A stretch of DNA of 36,905 bases from Arthrobacter sp. H14 (GTDB lineage: Bacteria > Actinomycetota > Actinomycetes > Actinomycetales > Micrococcaceae): positions 28,276-65,180 of the forward strand of contig NZ_KI914643.1 of assembly GCF_000520495.1 (NCBI RefSeq), read 5' to 3'. The notes beneath the pieces were generated by a model. The model worked only from the letters and a program-made list of their open reading frames with translations, was not told the origin of the DNA and searched no databases. Position numbers and translations under genes: made by a program. Each line of letters opens with the position of its first letter. Position 1 is the first letter of the stretch. Positions 18,386 through 25,978 of this stretch are shown here, one piece after another.

Positions 18386-19258
18386 CTAGATCGAGTACTC
18401 CGGAGCGGCCCAGACGACGACCTCGGGGTGCTCATAGAAGCGGTATCCCTGCCCACGGACCGTGCGGACCGTGTTGGCGAGCCGCCCCAGCTTCGAGCGC
18501 AGGCGGCGGATGTGCACGTCGATCGTCCGCTCATTCGGGATCTCGTCGGCATTCCGCCACAGGCCACTAAGCAGTTCCTCGCGGGCAACGGTGCGCTGTC
18601 CGTTTTCCACCAGGTAGTTCAGCAGCTCGAATTCCTTGAACGTCAGGTTGAGCGTGTCACCGTCGAGATGAACTTCGCGGCGGGACAGGTCGATCAGTAC
18701 ACCTGTGGGACGCGGTGCCTGCGGAAGCTGCGGAGCGCGTGCCGGTTCGACCCGGACATTGGCTGCAGTGGGATCGCCAAGGGCATTGCGGACGACGTCG
18801 ATGTCGCTGCCTGTGGCATCTGCCGGGGCAAGGGCGACGGCAGCATAGCTTTGCGCATTCGGCACCAGTGACTGGGCGTAGGCACGGATGTCCTGCACCA
18901 GTTTCGTCAGCGATGTGCCATTGGCCGCTGCCGCTTCTTCGTCAAGGCCGACATAGAGGACGAACCCGCGGGCGACGTTGTCATTGGCTACTGAACGGAC
19001 GGGCGTGGCCTGGTCCTCCCCTGCGGGAGCGACAACCTGGGTCGGCGCCGTCATGGGCGAGCTGTCGGGATTGCGCGTTGCTTCGGCGGCCTGCGGCGGC
19101 ACGGCACGGAGCGGGCGGTAACCGGGTTGCTGAGAGTAGGACTGGATTCCGTATCCTGCCCCATACCCGGAGCTGTTGCCTGGCTGCTGCCTTGCATTGG
19201 CCCCGGTGTTATTGCGATTGCGGAGGGAGATGTGGACGTATCCGGATGACACTGACAT
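18386..19258 (-). CDS. Winged-helix (OmpR/PhoB-type) DNA-binding protein without a receiver domain
   Basis: The last 100 or so residues of this 290-residue protein form a PhoB-type winged helix: LDGDTLNLTFKEFELLNYLV, NERTIDVHIRRLRSKLG and VRTVRGQGYRFYE. The N-terminal 90 residues are low-complexity (Gly, Gln, Pro, Ala rich). The middle (FVLYVGLDEEAAAANGTSLT ... YAAVALAPAD) has an alpha/beta pattern but no phospho-acceptor Asp in the normal context, so it is not an ordinary response regulator and no kinase gene is adjacent. A long upstream region with a CRP/GlxR-like site suggests its own regulation. The regulated genes are unknown. Confidence 0.85.
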   Translation of the reverse strand: MSVSSGYVHISLRNRNNTGANARQQPGNSSGYGAGYGIQSYSQQPGYRPLRAVPPQAAEATRNPDSSPMTAPTQVVAPAGEDQATPVRSVANDNVARGFVLYVGLDEEAAAANGTSLTKLVQDIRAYAQSLVPNAQSYAAVALAPADATGSDIDVVRNALGDPTAANVRVEPARAPQLPQAPRPTGVLIDLSRREVHLDGDTLNLTFKEFELLNYLVENGQRTVAREELLSGLWRNADEIPNERTIDVHIRRLRSKLGRLANTVRTVRGQGYRFYEHPEVVVWAAPEYSI

Positions 19259-19609
19259 GGTGCTACCTCATTGTGAATGGCCGTCGACGCGGCAAGAATG
19301 CATAATTTTTGCCCACGGAAAACGGGGTGGAAGCCCGCCATTGGGCGAAAAGGAAATTGCCTGGAACCTTTTGGGGTGGAAAGTTAGGCGTGCATTCGAC
19401 AACAACACATGTCCATGCCAGCGGATGAGCCGGTCCGGATAACTGCGTCAGCAGGTGCTGTTGGGTTGGTGTTCACCCCTCGATTCTGCACCGTAACAAA
19501 ACGAACGCGCAAGTAACATACGGTCCAAATGTCCACATACTGAGATATCCGGCGCCTAGGTGACCGTTATCACATAAGACGGTGGTCACGCCGTCGTACC
19601 GTTTCGCCG
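19259..19609. promoter_or_regulatory. 351-base upstream region of the winged-helix gene with a CRP/GlxR-like site
   Basis: This gap has no coding content that I can support. It holds GGTGACCGTTATCACA at 19559-19574, the reverse of TGTGATAACGGTCACC, which differs by one base from the site upstream of pckG. It is about 300 bases before the winged-helix start and 36 bases past the upp stop; which promoter it serves is not clear. Confidence 0.5.
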
Positions 19610-20245
19610 TCAGTTGGCAACACCATACAACCTGTCGCCGGCGTCGCCAAGTCCGGGAACGATGTAGGCGTTCTCGTTGAGGCGCTCGTCGATGGAAGCC
19701 AGCACAATGGTCACGTTCCTGCCCTCGAGTTCCGCCTTCAGTGCCTCAAGTCCCTCCGGTGCGGCCAGCAAGCAGATGCACGTAACATCCGCGGCGCCGC
19801 GGGCAAAGAGGAACTTGATTGCCTCCCGGAGTGTGCCGCCGGTGGCCAGCATCGGATCGAGGACAAAAATCTGCCGTCCGGTCAAATCCTCGGGCAGGCG
19901 CTCGGCATAAGTGATCGCTTCCAGCGTCTCTTCGTTGCGGGCCATTCCCAGAAAACCGACTTCGGCGGTCGGAACCAGCCGCGTCATGCCTTCAAGCATG
20001 CCGAGGCCGGCACGCAGAATCGGCACCACCAGCGGGGTCGGTTTTGTCAGCCCGGTCCCGACGGTCCTGGTCACCGGGGTTTCGATCTCCGTCGGTTCAA
20101 CGCGGACGTCGCGGGTGGCCTCGTACGCCAACAGCGTCACCAGTTCCTCGGTCAGCAACCGGAACACCGGTGATGAGGTTTCCTTCTGCCTCAGAACGGT
20201 CAATTTGTGGGCAACAAGGGGATGATCAACAACGAGTACGCGCAT
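19610..20245 (-). CDS. upp: Uracil phosphoribosyltransferase
   Basis: This 211-residue enzyme makes UMP from uracil and PRPP. The PRPP loop is recognisable in [20 protein letters not shown], the N-terminal [19 protein letters not shown] and [14 protein letters not shown] segments are typical, and the uracil-binding C-terminus reads [16 protein letters not shown]. Length is normal. The ATG at 20245 is clear. The gene is separated from the upstream cold-shock gene by a strong hairpin. Confidence 0.97.
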   Translation of the reverse strand: MRVLVVDHPLVAHKLTVLRQKETSSPVFRLLTEELVTLLAYEATRDVRVEPTEIETPVTRTVGTGLTKPTPLVVPILRAGLGMLEGMTRLVPTAEVGFLGMARNEETLEAITYAERLPEDLTGRQIFVLDPMLATGGTLREAIKFLFARGAADVTCICLLAAPEGLEALKAELEGRNVTIVLASIDERLNENAYIVPGLGDAGDRLYGVAN

Positions 20246-20277
20246 GGGTAAAAACCTACCAGCCGTTAAACACGAAC

Positions 20278-20310
20278 GGAGCCGGCCCTTCTTTCGAAGA
20301 GGCCGGCTCC
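20278..20310 (-). terminator. Terminator hairpin after the cold-shock gene
   Basis: A perfect 10-pair stem, GGAGCCGGCC with GGCCGGCTCC, encloses CTTCTTTCGAAGA, which can pair further (CTTC/GAAG). It lies 70 bases past the cold-shock stop and before upp, both on the minus strand. Confidence 0.75.
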
Positions 20311-20379
20311 GCCGGGTGCAACTAGTGCAAACTCAGTGTCCAGGATGCGGGCGACCCGCCCTGGCGGCTAAGAGGTTCT

Positions 20380-20583
20380 TTAGAGGAAGCGGATGTTCGC
20401 TGCCTGCAGACCCTTGGGGCCCTGCTGCGTTTCGAATTCAACCTTCTGGTCCTCACGCAGTTCCTTGTAACCCGAAGAATCGATTGCTGAGTAGTGGGCG
20501 AAGACATCGGCGCTGCCGTCTTCCGGGGCGATGAATCCGAAGCCCTTTTCGCTGTTAAACCATTTAACGGTGCCAGTAGCCAT
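20380..20583 (-). CDS. Cold-shock (CspA-type) nucleic-acid-binding protein
   Basis: This 67-residue single CSD protein begins [18 protein letters not shown] and carries RNP-1 (KGFGFI) and RNP-2-like (VFAHYSAI) motifs for binding single-stranded RNA or DNA. The frame is open further upstream, but the ATG at 20583 has GGAGGAG about 10 bases before it and gives the canonical N-terminus. The following 20640-20915 stretch holds only control DNA for this gene and the divergent desaturase gene, with nothing coding that I can support. Confidence 0.96.
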   Translation of the reverse strand: MATGTVKWFNSEKGFGFIAPEDGSADVFAHYSAIDSSGYKELREDQKVEFETQQGPKGLQAANIRFL

Positions 20584-20915
20584 AATTTTGTACTCCTCCA
20601 GAGTGGTGATTGGAGATCCCTGATTTTCCGGGACCAACTGCAGCGGTGTTCTTTATCCGCCGTTCAGAGAAGCACAAGCCTCCAGATGGAGGAGCCTGCA
20701 GCTAAAAATAAAATGCGTAACACAACAACTACCCTTCAAGCCTACCCGACAATACTGGAAGCGTTTACCACTTCTCCGTCTGGAACTGTTATGCGCCGCA
20801 AATTGGTCCATGTCATCGGTTGTTCAGCCAAACAAGATAGACTAGCAGGTATCTACAGGGCACTCGCCCGTTTTCACGGCTGGGAAGTCGGCATTCAAAC
20901 TACCCCAGGATCCGT

Positions 20916-22013
20916 ATGAGTATTTCTGCACAATCCAAACTCCGTACGAGCCGCAGTTCGGCCACCAGTCCCGGTACGGCTGCCGCCAGCAGCTACGCCA
21001 ACCTAATGCGCACCGTCCGCGACGCAGGCCTGTTGCGCCGTCGTCGCTCCTTTTACATCTCACTCTTCATTGGTCTTGCCATCTCGCTTGGCGGCGCCAT
21101 CACCGGCTTCGTCCTGCTCGGTGACAGCTGGTTCCAGCTCCTGATCGCAGGCGCTCTCGGCGTCGTCTTCACCCAGCTGGCCTTCCTCGCGCACGAAGCC
21201 TCGCACCGTCAGGTTTTCGCGTCCGGACCGGCAAATGACCGCGCCGGACGCATCCTTGCCAATGCCGCCGTCGGCATCAGTTACCAGTGGTGGATGAACA
21301 AGCACACCAGGCACCACTCCAAGCCGAACCAGATCGGCAAGGACCCTGACATTGCGCAGGACACCATTTCTTTCCTTCCCGAAGACGCCGCCAAACAAAC
21401 CGGCTTCATGGCCTGGTTCACCCGGCGGCAGGGCTACCTCTTCTTCCCGTTGCTGATGCTTGAAGGCATCAATCTGCACATCACCTCCATCCGTTCGCTG
21501 TTCGCCAAGGGCAACGTCAAGGGCCGCAAACGCGAGATATCAGTGGTGTTCGCCCGGCTGGGTCTGTATGTAGGCGCGATCTTCGCCTTCCTTCCCGTGG
21601 GCATGGCGTTCGCTTTCATCGGCGTCCAGCTCGCAGTTTTCGGTGTCTACATGGGTGCATCCTTCGCGCCGAACCATAAGGGAATGCCGGTGCTGCCGCA
21701 TGACAGCAAAGCCGACTTCCTCAGCCGTCAGGTACTGACCAGCCGGAACATTACCGGCGGAAAGTTCATTGACACGCTGATGGGCGGCTTGAACTACCAA
21801 GTGGAGCATCACCTGTTCCCGAACATGCCGCGGCCGAACCTGGCCAAGGCCAGCGAGATTGTGCGTGAATACTGCGCCGATCACAAGATTCCCTACACGG
21901 AGACCTCGTTGCCCAAGTCCTACGGGATTGTGGTCCGTTACCTGAATGAGGTCGGCCTGTCAGCGCGTGATCCGTTCGATTGCCCGATGATCTCGCGGTT
22001 CCGCCGGGAGTAG
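20916..22013 (+). CDS. Membrane fatty-acid (acyl-CoA/acyl-lipid) desaturase
   Basis: The 365-residue protein carries the three His boxes of di-iron membrane desaturases: HEASHRQVF, HTRHH and QVEHHLFP. Two pairs of hydrophobic segments surround them. There is no cytochrome b5 domain, so electrons must come from a separate ferredoxin or reductase. It would introduce a double bond into fatty acyl chains and thereby alter membrane fluidity; its position divergent from a cold-shock gene fits a temperature link, although this is inference. The last His box resembles linoleoyl-CoA desaturase-like actinobacterial proteins. Confidence 0.9.
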   Translation: MSISAQSKLRTSRSSATSPGTAAASSYANLMRTVRDAGLLRRRRSFYISLFIGLAISLGGAITGFVLLGDSWFQLLIAGALGVVFTQLAFLAHEASHRQVFASGPANDRAGRILANAAVGISYQWWMNKHTRHHSKPNQIGKDPDIAQDTISFLPEDAAKQTGFMAWFTRRQGYLFFPLLMLEGINLHITSIRSLFAKGNVKGRKREISVVFARLGLYVGAIFAFLPVGMAFAFIGVQLAVFGVYMGASFAPNHKGMPVLPHDSKADFLSRQVLTSRNITGGKFIDTLMGGLNYQVEHHLFPNMPRPNLAKASEIVREYCADHKIPYTETSLPKSYGIVVRYLNEVGLSARDPFDCPMISRFRRE

Positions 22014-22055
22014 TCCGGCCCGGCCCCTCGAGCCACCGAAACTGAAGGATAAATC

Positions 22056-22085
22056 CGAAAGCGGCACAAATTTGTGCCGCTTTCG
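22056..22085 (+). terminator. Perfect palindromic terminator after the desaturase gene
   Basis: CGAAAGCGGCACAAA is followed directly by its exact complement TTTGTGCCGCTTTCG, a 15-pair stem with a few unpaired loop bases. The A/T flanks allow termination on either strand. Confidence 0.85.
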
Positions 22086-22186
22086 TCGTTAATGTTTGGT
22101 TTCGCGCCCTGTGGCTCAGGACTTGGTGGTGCTCACCGCCAATAATTCAGCGGTGGTCCTACCGACGATCCAATAGGGAACGGCTG

Positions 22187-22663
22187 GTGACATCCGGCAG
22201 ACTGGACTATATGGAACGCTACGCCGATTGGATGGGGCTTGCCCTGGACGAGGCCAAGCGCGCGCTGAAGACAGGTGATGTGCCCATCGGAGCAGTCGTC
22301 ATCGGCCCGGACGGCGAGATCCTGGGGACGGGGCGTAATGAGCGGGAAGCGGAGCTCGACCCTACCGCCCACGCCGAGATGCTGGCCATCCGTGAGGCCG
22401 CGCAAAAGCTCGCCAGCTGGCGGCTGGAGGATTGCACTCTCGTGGTGACGCTCGAACCCTGCACCATGTGCGCCGGCGCGGTCGTCCTCTCGAGAATTCC
22501 CCGCGTGGTCTTTGGCGCCTGGGACGAAAAGGCCGGGGCAGCAGGTTCCGTCTTCGACGTGCTGCGCGAACGTCGCCTGAACCACTGGGTTGAGGTCTAT
22601 GCCGGAGTCCGCGAGGACGAGTGTGCCGCCCTACTGAAGGAATTCTTCGCGGGCCACCGGTAG
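22187..22663 (+). CDS. tadA: tRNA-specific adenosine deaminase
   Basis: The 158-residue zinc deaminase converts A34 to inosine in tRNA-Arg(ACG), which is itself encoded in this window at 14110. The catalytic HAEMLAIREA (His ligand, Glu acid) and PCTMCAGA (two Cys ligands) are present. The frame starts at a GTG at 22187; an ATG at 22211 (MERYADWMG) is the more likely start because it begins at the conserved first helix. It lies immediately upstream of tRNA-Ser. Confidence 0.93.
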   Translation: MTSGRLDYMERYADWMGLALDEAKRALKTGDVPIGAVVIGPDGEILGTGRNEREAELDPTAHAEMLAIREAAQKLASWRLEDCTLVVTLEPCTMCAGAVVLSRIPRVVFGAWDEKAGAAGSVFDVLRERRLNHWVEVYAGVREDECAALLKEFFAGHR

Positions 22664-22760
22664 TGGCAGCACTGTTCCTTCACAGCCGCGCACATGCACT
22701 CGCTTGAGGGGCGGCTGCATTTTGGGCTCAGGGGCACCGACCGGGTAAAGTGGCGGAGTT

Positions 22761-22848
22761 GGTGACGTGTCCGAGCGGCCGAAGGTGCAACACTCGAAAT
22801 GTTGTTTGGTGAAAGCCAACGTGGGTTCAAATCCCACCGTCACCGCCA
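22761..22848 (+). tRNA. tRNA-Ser (anticodon CGA), CCA encoded
   Basis: The acceptor stem is GGTGACG/CGTCACC, the anticodon arm is CAACA-CTCGAAA-TGTTG (anticodon CGA), a long variable arm (TTTGGTGAAAGCCAA) marks a class II tRNA, and the T-arm is GTGGGTTCAAATCCCAC. CCA is encoded at 22846-22848. It is the last core gene before the accessory region. Confidence 0.96.
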
Positions 22849-22855
22849 ACGATGA

Positions 22856-22897
22856 AGGTCCTGTATTCCTTGTAAACAAAGGGATGCAGGGCCTTTT
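22856..22897 (+). terminator. Terminator after tRNA-Ser
   Basis: AAGGTCCTGTATTCCTTGT pairs, with G-U wobbles, with the downstream ACAAAGGGATGCAGGGCCTT and is followed by TTTTTCT. It begins eight bases after the tRNA CCA. Confidence 0.85.
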
Positions 22898-23235
22898 TCT
22901 ATGTCTGAAAAGCACCCGGTGACAACACCCTGACAAAAGTTTTTCCACACAGCACCGAACATTTGCTCGGGTTTCCCGACGTTCACGCACTAAACGCTTC
23001 GTAAGCCACTTCGCGGAACATCTACGGATCGACGCTTTGGTCACAGATTCTCTGCTGATCGCGCCAAAAGATTTTCGAGAAATATGAACGTAACAGTTCG
23101 TGCATCCCTTCGGTTGACGTACCAATCAAACAGCAGTGCGGTCACCGGTCACGATCCAAAAATGGCCATGGATCTGCCTGCAAGAAACGCATACTGTCGC
23201 ATTGACCACGATCAATCCGACCCCGAAAGGCAGCC
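22898..23235. other. Gene-free boundary of the accessory region
   Basis: I see no supportable gene here. An integrase next to the tRNA would be expected for a tRNA-borne island, but none is visible. GAAAGG ahead of 23236 is the ribosome-binding site for the next gene. Confidence 0.5.
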
Positions 23236-23811
23236 ATGCCTGAACACGCTGAAGATCAGCAGACCACCTCCACCGAAGGCGCCCACCACCGAGCAGAGGC
23301 TCTCGGCCTGCTGGGCGACATCCGGCCACCCGCCGGCACCGCCGAGGCCATCGCATCAGCGCACGTCCACGCCATGTTGGCGATGGCTGATGCCCAGAAC
23401 GACATCACGCGCCTGCTGAGCATGACCACCAGGGAGCTCAACGCCTCCAACATGTTCAAACTCGCCGAGACGCTGGAGGATGACCATCCCCTGCGCACCG
23501 TTATCCATAACGGCCTGCTCCAGCACATGACCCGCAACGGTGGCTTGCGCACAGATGTGATGCTTGCCGTGAGGATCAAAGACCTTGGCCTGGAGGTCAA
23601 AGCAGGCGACGACATCCTGCTCAGCACCAGCGACGGCTCCCTGAGCCACTCTGTGCTGGTCATCGACCCCGAGAATGACGAATGGCTGTTACTTACCCGG
23701 GACGAAGAGGGTGCAGACAACACCCATGTCGACAGTCCCCGCATTCATGCGCTGTTCGAGGAAGACATCAACACCTTGTCAGTGACAATCAAAGAAAACC
23801 CGGTGATCTAG
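23236..23811 (+). CDS. Hypothetical protein, first gene of the accessory region
   Basis: I do not recognise this 191-residue acidic protein. It looks soluble, with a helical N-terminal half (EAIASAHVHAMLAMADAQND ... LLSMTTRELNASNMFKLAE) and a beta-rich C-terminal half (ILLSTSDGSLSHSVLVIDPE, EWLLLTRDEEG). There are no Cys and no membrane segments. GAAAGGCAGCC precedes the ATG. It is followed in the same direction by two tiny membrane proteins. A role in a mobile element is plausible from position only. Confidence 0.7.
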   Translation: MPEHAEDQQTTSTEGAHHRAEALGLLGDIRPPAGTAEAIASAHVHAMLAMADAQNDITRLLSMTTRELNASNMFKLAETLEDDHPLRTVIHNGLLQHMTRNGGLRTDVMLAVRIKDLGLEVKAGDDILLSTSDGSLSHSVLVIDPENDEWLLLTRDEEGADNTHVDSPRIHALFEEDINTLSVTIKENPVI

Positions 23812-23892
23812 ACACAATTCCTTGGGTGATATGTGCACCTACCGATAAATTAGCAGTAGAACCAGCACATTTCCTTTCTCAGGAGTACGTCT

Positions 23893-24093
23893 ATGTTTCG
23901 CCGAAAAACCCAAGAACATGAAGATGAACGCTACGCCCGCTATCAAAGAGGTCTCGACTTCCGCCGTCTGATCGGTGTGACCATCATCCTGGCCGTGATC
24001 TGGGGCATTATCTGGCTATGTTTCCTCTCGGGCTTCGCCGACCCTCTCATCACCGCAGTTGAGCCGATCCTGGGCAGCGCTAATGATCAATGA
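23893..24093 (+). CDS. Small single-pass membrane protein (66 aa)
   Basis: The product begins with a charged, basic-acidic stretch (MFRRKTQEHEDERYARYQRG) followed by one hydrophobic helix (LIGVTIILAVIWGIIWLCFL) and a short tail. CTCAGGAG lies about 10 bases before the ATG. The last 11 bases overlap the next small ORF. I cannot assign a function; small membrane proteins of this type are common on plasmids and integrative elements. Confidence 0.6.
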   Translation: MFRRKTQEHEDERYARYQRGLDFRRLIGVTIILAVIWGIIWLCFLSGFADPLITAVEPILGSANDQ

Positions 24094-24196
24094 CCCCCTC
24101 GGCATCGACTGGGGCGGGTGGCTGGTCGGCATCGCAGTGATCGCCATCCCCCACATTGGGCTTCTCATGTTCATTCTCGATGAGAATATGCGCTGA
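24083..24196 (+). CDS. Overlapping 37-residue membrane mini-protein
   Basis: The ATG at 24083 lies inside the end of the 66-residue gene in another frame and the ORF ends TGA at 24194-24196. The peptide has a short polar start (MINDPLGIDWGG), one hydrophobic helix (WLVGIAVIAIPHIGLLMFIL) and the tail DENMR. Overlapping arrangement and a clean transmembrane helix support coupled translation with the preceding gene. Function unknown. Confidence 0.45.
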   Translation: MINDPLGIDWGGWLVGIAVIAIPHIGLLMFILDENMR

Positions 24197-24253
24197 CTTC
24201 CCGGTCTTACTTCGGGCCGGACAAGCACGATCCAGGCCGGAAACGGCCCAGCA

Positions 24254-24511
24254 GTGACCACAATCTGCGCTTCATAGGCCACCACAGCACTCAAGGTGCG
24301 GCTGGATACCCATCCGGTCGCACCTTTTGTCGTATGCGGACATTTTTCGGCCCGTGACTGGCTGTCCGAGCACGAAGAGATTTTCCCTGATTCCTGAGAG
24401 AACAGCCTCCAAGACCACACCATCCATTTCCGGGCAGCCTGCTACGCCATCAACGCCTCGGTCCAGGCGTACCTGTCCATCCCCGATACCACGAAAGAAG
24501 GTCAGCAATGA
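24254..24511 (+). pseudogene. Decayed small gene with two in-frame stops
   Basis: One frame reads convincingly through this stretch except for TAG at 24275-24277 and TGA at 24395-24397. The readable parts include KVRLDTHPVAPFVVCGHFSA and DHTIHFRAACYAINASVQAY. The natural end is TGA at 24509-24511, overlapping the ATG of the next remnant (ATGA), as expected of a once-functional operon. I do not recognise the family. Confidence 0.5.
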
Positions 24512-24931
24512 GACCACCACGAATCTCCAACGCAGCCGCGCTTGACCAAGCAAGCAGCTCTGTTGAGCACGTCACCACGATCATCGGACGCGTACTTGCA
24601 AAGTTCCCCTCGAACACGGTCGCGCTTTCCCTGCGACCGTTTATCTACCGAGGAACCGACCCTGACCGCGCCGATCAAGCCCGGTCGCAGCTTCGGATCA
24701 GCCGTCCTCGTCGATTACTCCGGCACTCCAGTGGACGCAGTGCGTGCCCTGCGGAAAGTCTGCGAGTCCCCCACGATTCCTGTGCGCTTCGTGGGTATGC
24801 CAGCCCCTGTGGTGAAGAACTACGGCTGCAAGGCCCTGTCCCGTTTGCCAGGCGGTGGTGCTGATCGCTTCGTCGAATTCACCGCAACCCCCTCCACCCC
24901 GAATCAAGAGAAGGAACTGTCCCATGTCTGA
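24508..24931 (+). pseudogene. Frameshifted hypothetical gene upstream of the recombinase remnant
   Basis: The ATG at 24508 opens a frame (MRPPRISNAAALDQASSSVE) that appears coding until about 24640. The downstream coding-like part (SFGSAVLVDYSGTPVDAVRA ... FVGMPAPVVKNYG) continues in a different frame to TGA at 24929-24931. The end overlaps the ATG at 24924. A single indel near 24630-24650 would join the parts. Family not recognised. Confidence 0.4.
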
Positions 24932-25349
24932 GACAACTGTCGAATCCAGCACCCGCACCAGCCATTGGTCTGAAGGAGACGCCCTGGAGGTCCTGCCAAA
25001 TGGCTGGTGCATGCTTCCACCCAAACAAGTGTGCAACCGTGGCAACGCGTGCCTCTCATGCGACAAGTTCGTCACCGACGCCAGCCACGAACCGGAACTG
25101 CGCCGCCAGCTCACCGACACCGAGCAGCTGGTCGAACAGCGCAAAGCAGCTTTCCTTGCCAAGTACGGAACTCTCATGAGCGCCGACAACGTCTGGTTCC
25201 AAGGCTGAGAAGCGGAAAGCGCCTCACTGCGACGAATCCTGCTCTCCGTCAAGGACGTCAGTGGCACCTCCGACGCTGTACGCGGCGCAGGCGCCAACGA
25301 CGCACCCACACGGCAACCCAAAGGCGGGAACGAGGAAGACCCAACATAA
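24924..25349 (+). pseudogene. C-terminal remnant of a Tn554-type tyrosine recombinase, with a nonsense codon
   Basis: The product segment LPNGWCMLPPKQVCNRGNAC followed by LSCDKFVTD and ELRRQLTDTEQLVEQRKAAF matches my memory of the Cys-rich tail of Tn554 TnpB-like tyrosine recombinases. The catalytic domain (R..H-x2-R..Y) is missing upstream. A TGA at 25206-25208 interrupts the frame, after which it stays open (EAESASLRRILLSVKD) to TAA at 25347-25349; CGA to TGA would explain it. An ATG at 24924 with GAAGGAA upstream could still yield a short protein of 94 residues. It is followed by a tnpC-like remnant, which is the Tn554 gene order. Confidence 0.62.
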
Positions 25350-25815
25350 ACGAACACCTCAGCCGCGCGGCGAAGGCCCGACATGAAGACACCCTGAAGC
25401 GTGCCACCGATGCCTGAGCGACTTATCGCGGGCCGGCGAGCCCATCACGTTCGTTGCCGTCGCCAGACGAGCCGGCATTTCAACCGATTTTCTCTACAAA
25501 ACCCCGGCTCTCCGGTCACGGATCGCCGAACTGCGCAAACCGCATGCTTCATCTGCCTCCAAGCCCTCGGAGCCCGATGCATCGACCAATACCGCAGCCA
25601 TCCGCGCGCTTTCGTCCCAGCTAAAAGAACAGCGGCGCAGCCACCGCTCCGAACTCGGCACCCTCCAGGACGCTCTGGCGGCCGCACACGGCGAGAACCT
25701 CGAACTTCGACGCCGATTGGGCACAAATCGAAGATTAACCTTCACAGCAGCGAAACAAAGACCGTGTCGAGGCTGGGCCATTATCAGCGTCAGGAGTGCG
25801 TTAGGCTGTCCCTGA
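25346..25815 (+). pseudogene. Tn554 TnpC-like (DUF6262-like) gene, frameshifted
   Basis: The first part (NEHLSRAAKARHEDTLKRAT) and the second (LSRAGEPITFVAVARRAGIS ... FLYKTPALRSRIAELR) together resemble the TnpC-type accessory protein of Tn554-like elements: a helical start, a small HTH-like segment, then a coiled coil (SSQLKEQRRSHRSELGTLQD). A TGA at 25415-25417 marks a one-base loss; the second part runs in another frame to 25815. ATA at 25346-25348 may be a mutated ATG that originally overlapped the recombinase stop. Non-functional as it stands. Confidence 0.6.
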
Positions 25816-25978
25816 TGTTCATCGTCTCCTTCGTATAGCGGTCCTGCGACCCGCCCCTCGCAGTTCTCGGCACCGGCCTGGGCGGGTTTGTGCGCGCCAT
25901 TTTCGGCGCGCAGACCCTGACGGTAAGAACTCTCCGCACACGCCGACCTGCGTCGAGGGGTTCATCGCATCGGAGACC
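25815..25978 (+). promoter_or_regulatory. Leader of the first MFS gene: mini-ORF and two hairpins
   Basis: A seven-codon ORF (MFIVSFV) at 25815-25838 ends in TAG and is followed by two GC-rich hairpins: ACCCGCCC (25849-25856) with GGGCGGGT (25880-25887), and GCGCGCC (25892-25898) with GGCGCGC (25905-25911). The layout resembles ribosome-mediated attenuators ahead of drug exporters. A TAGGCT at 25802-25807 could be a -10 that makes the mini-ORF leaderless. Functional interpretation is inference. Confidence 0.4.
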
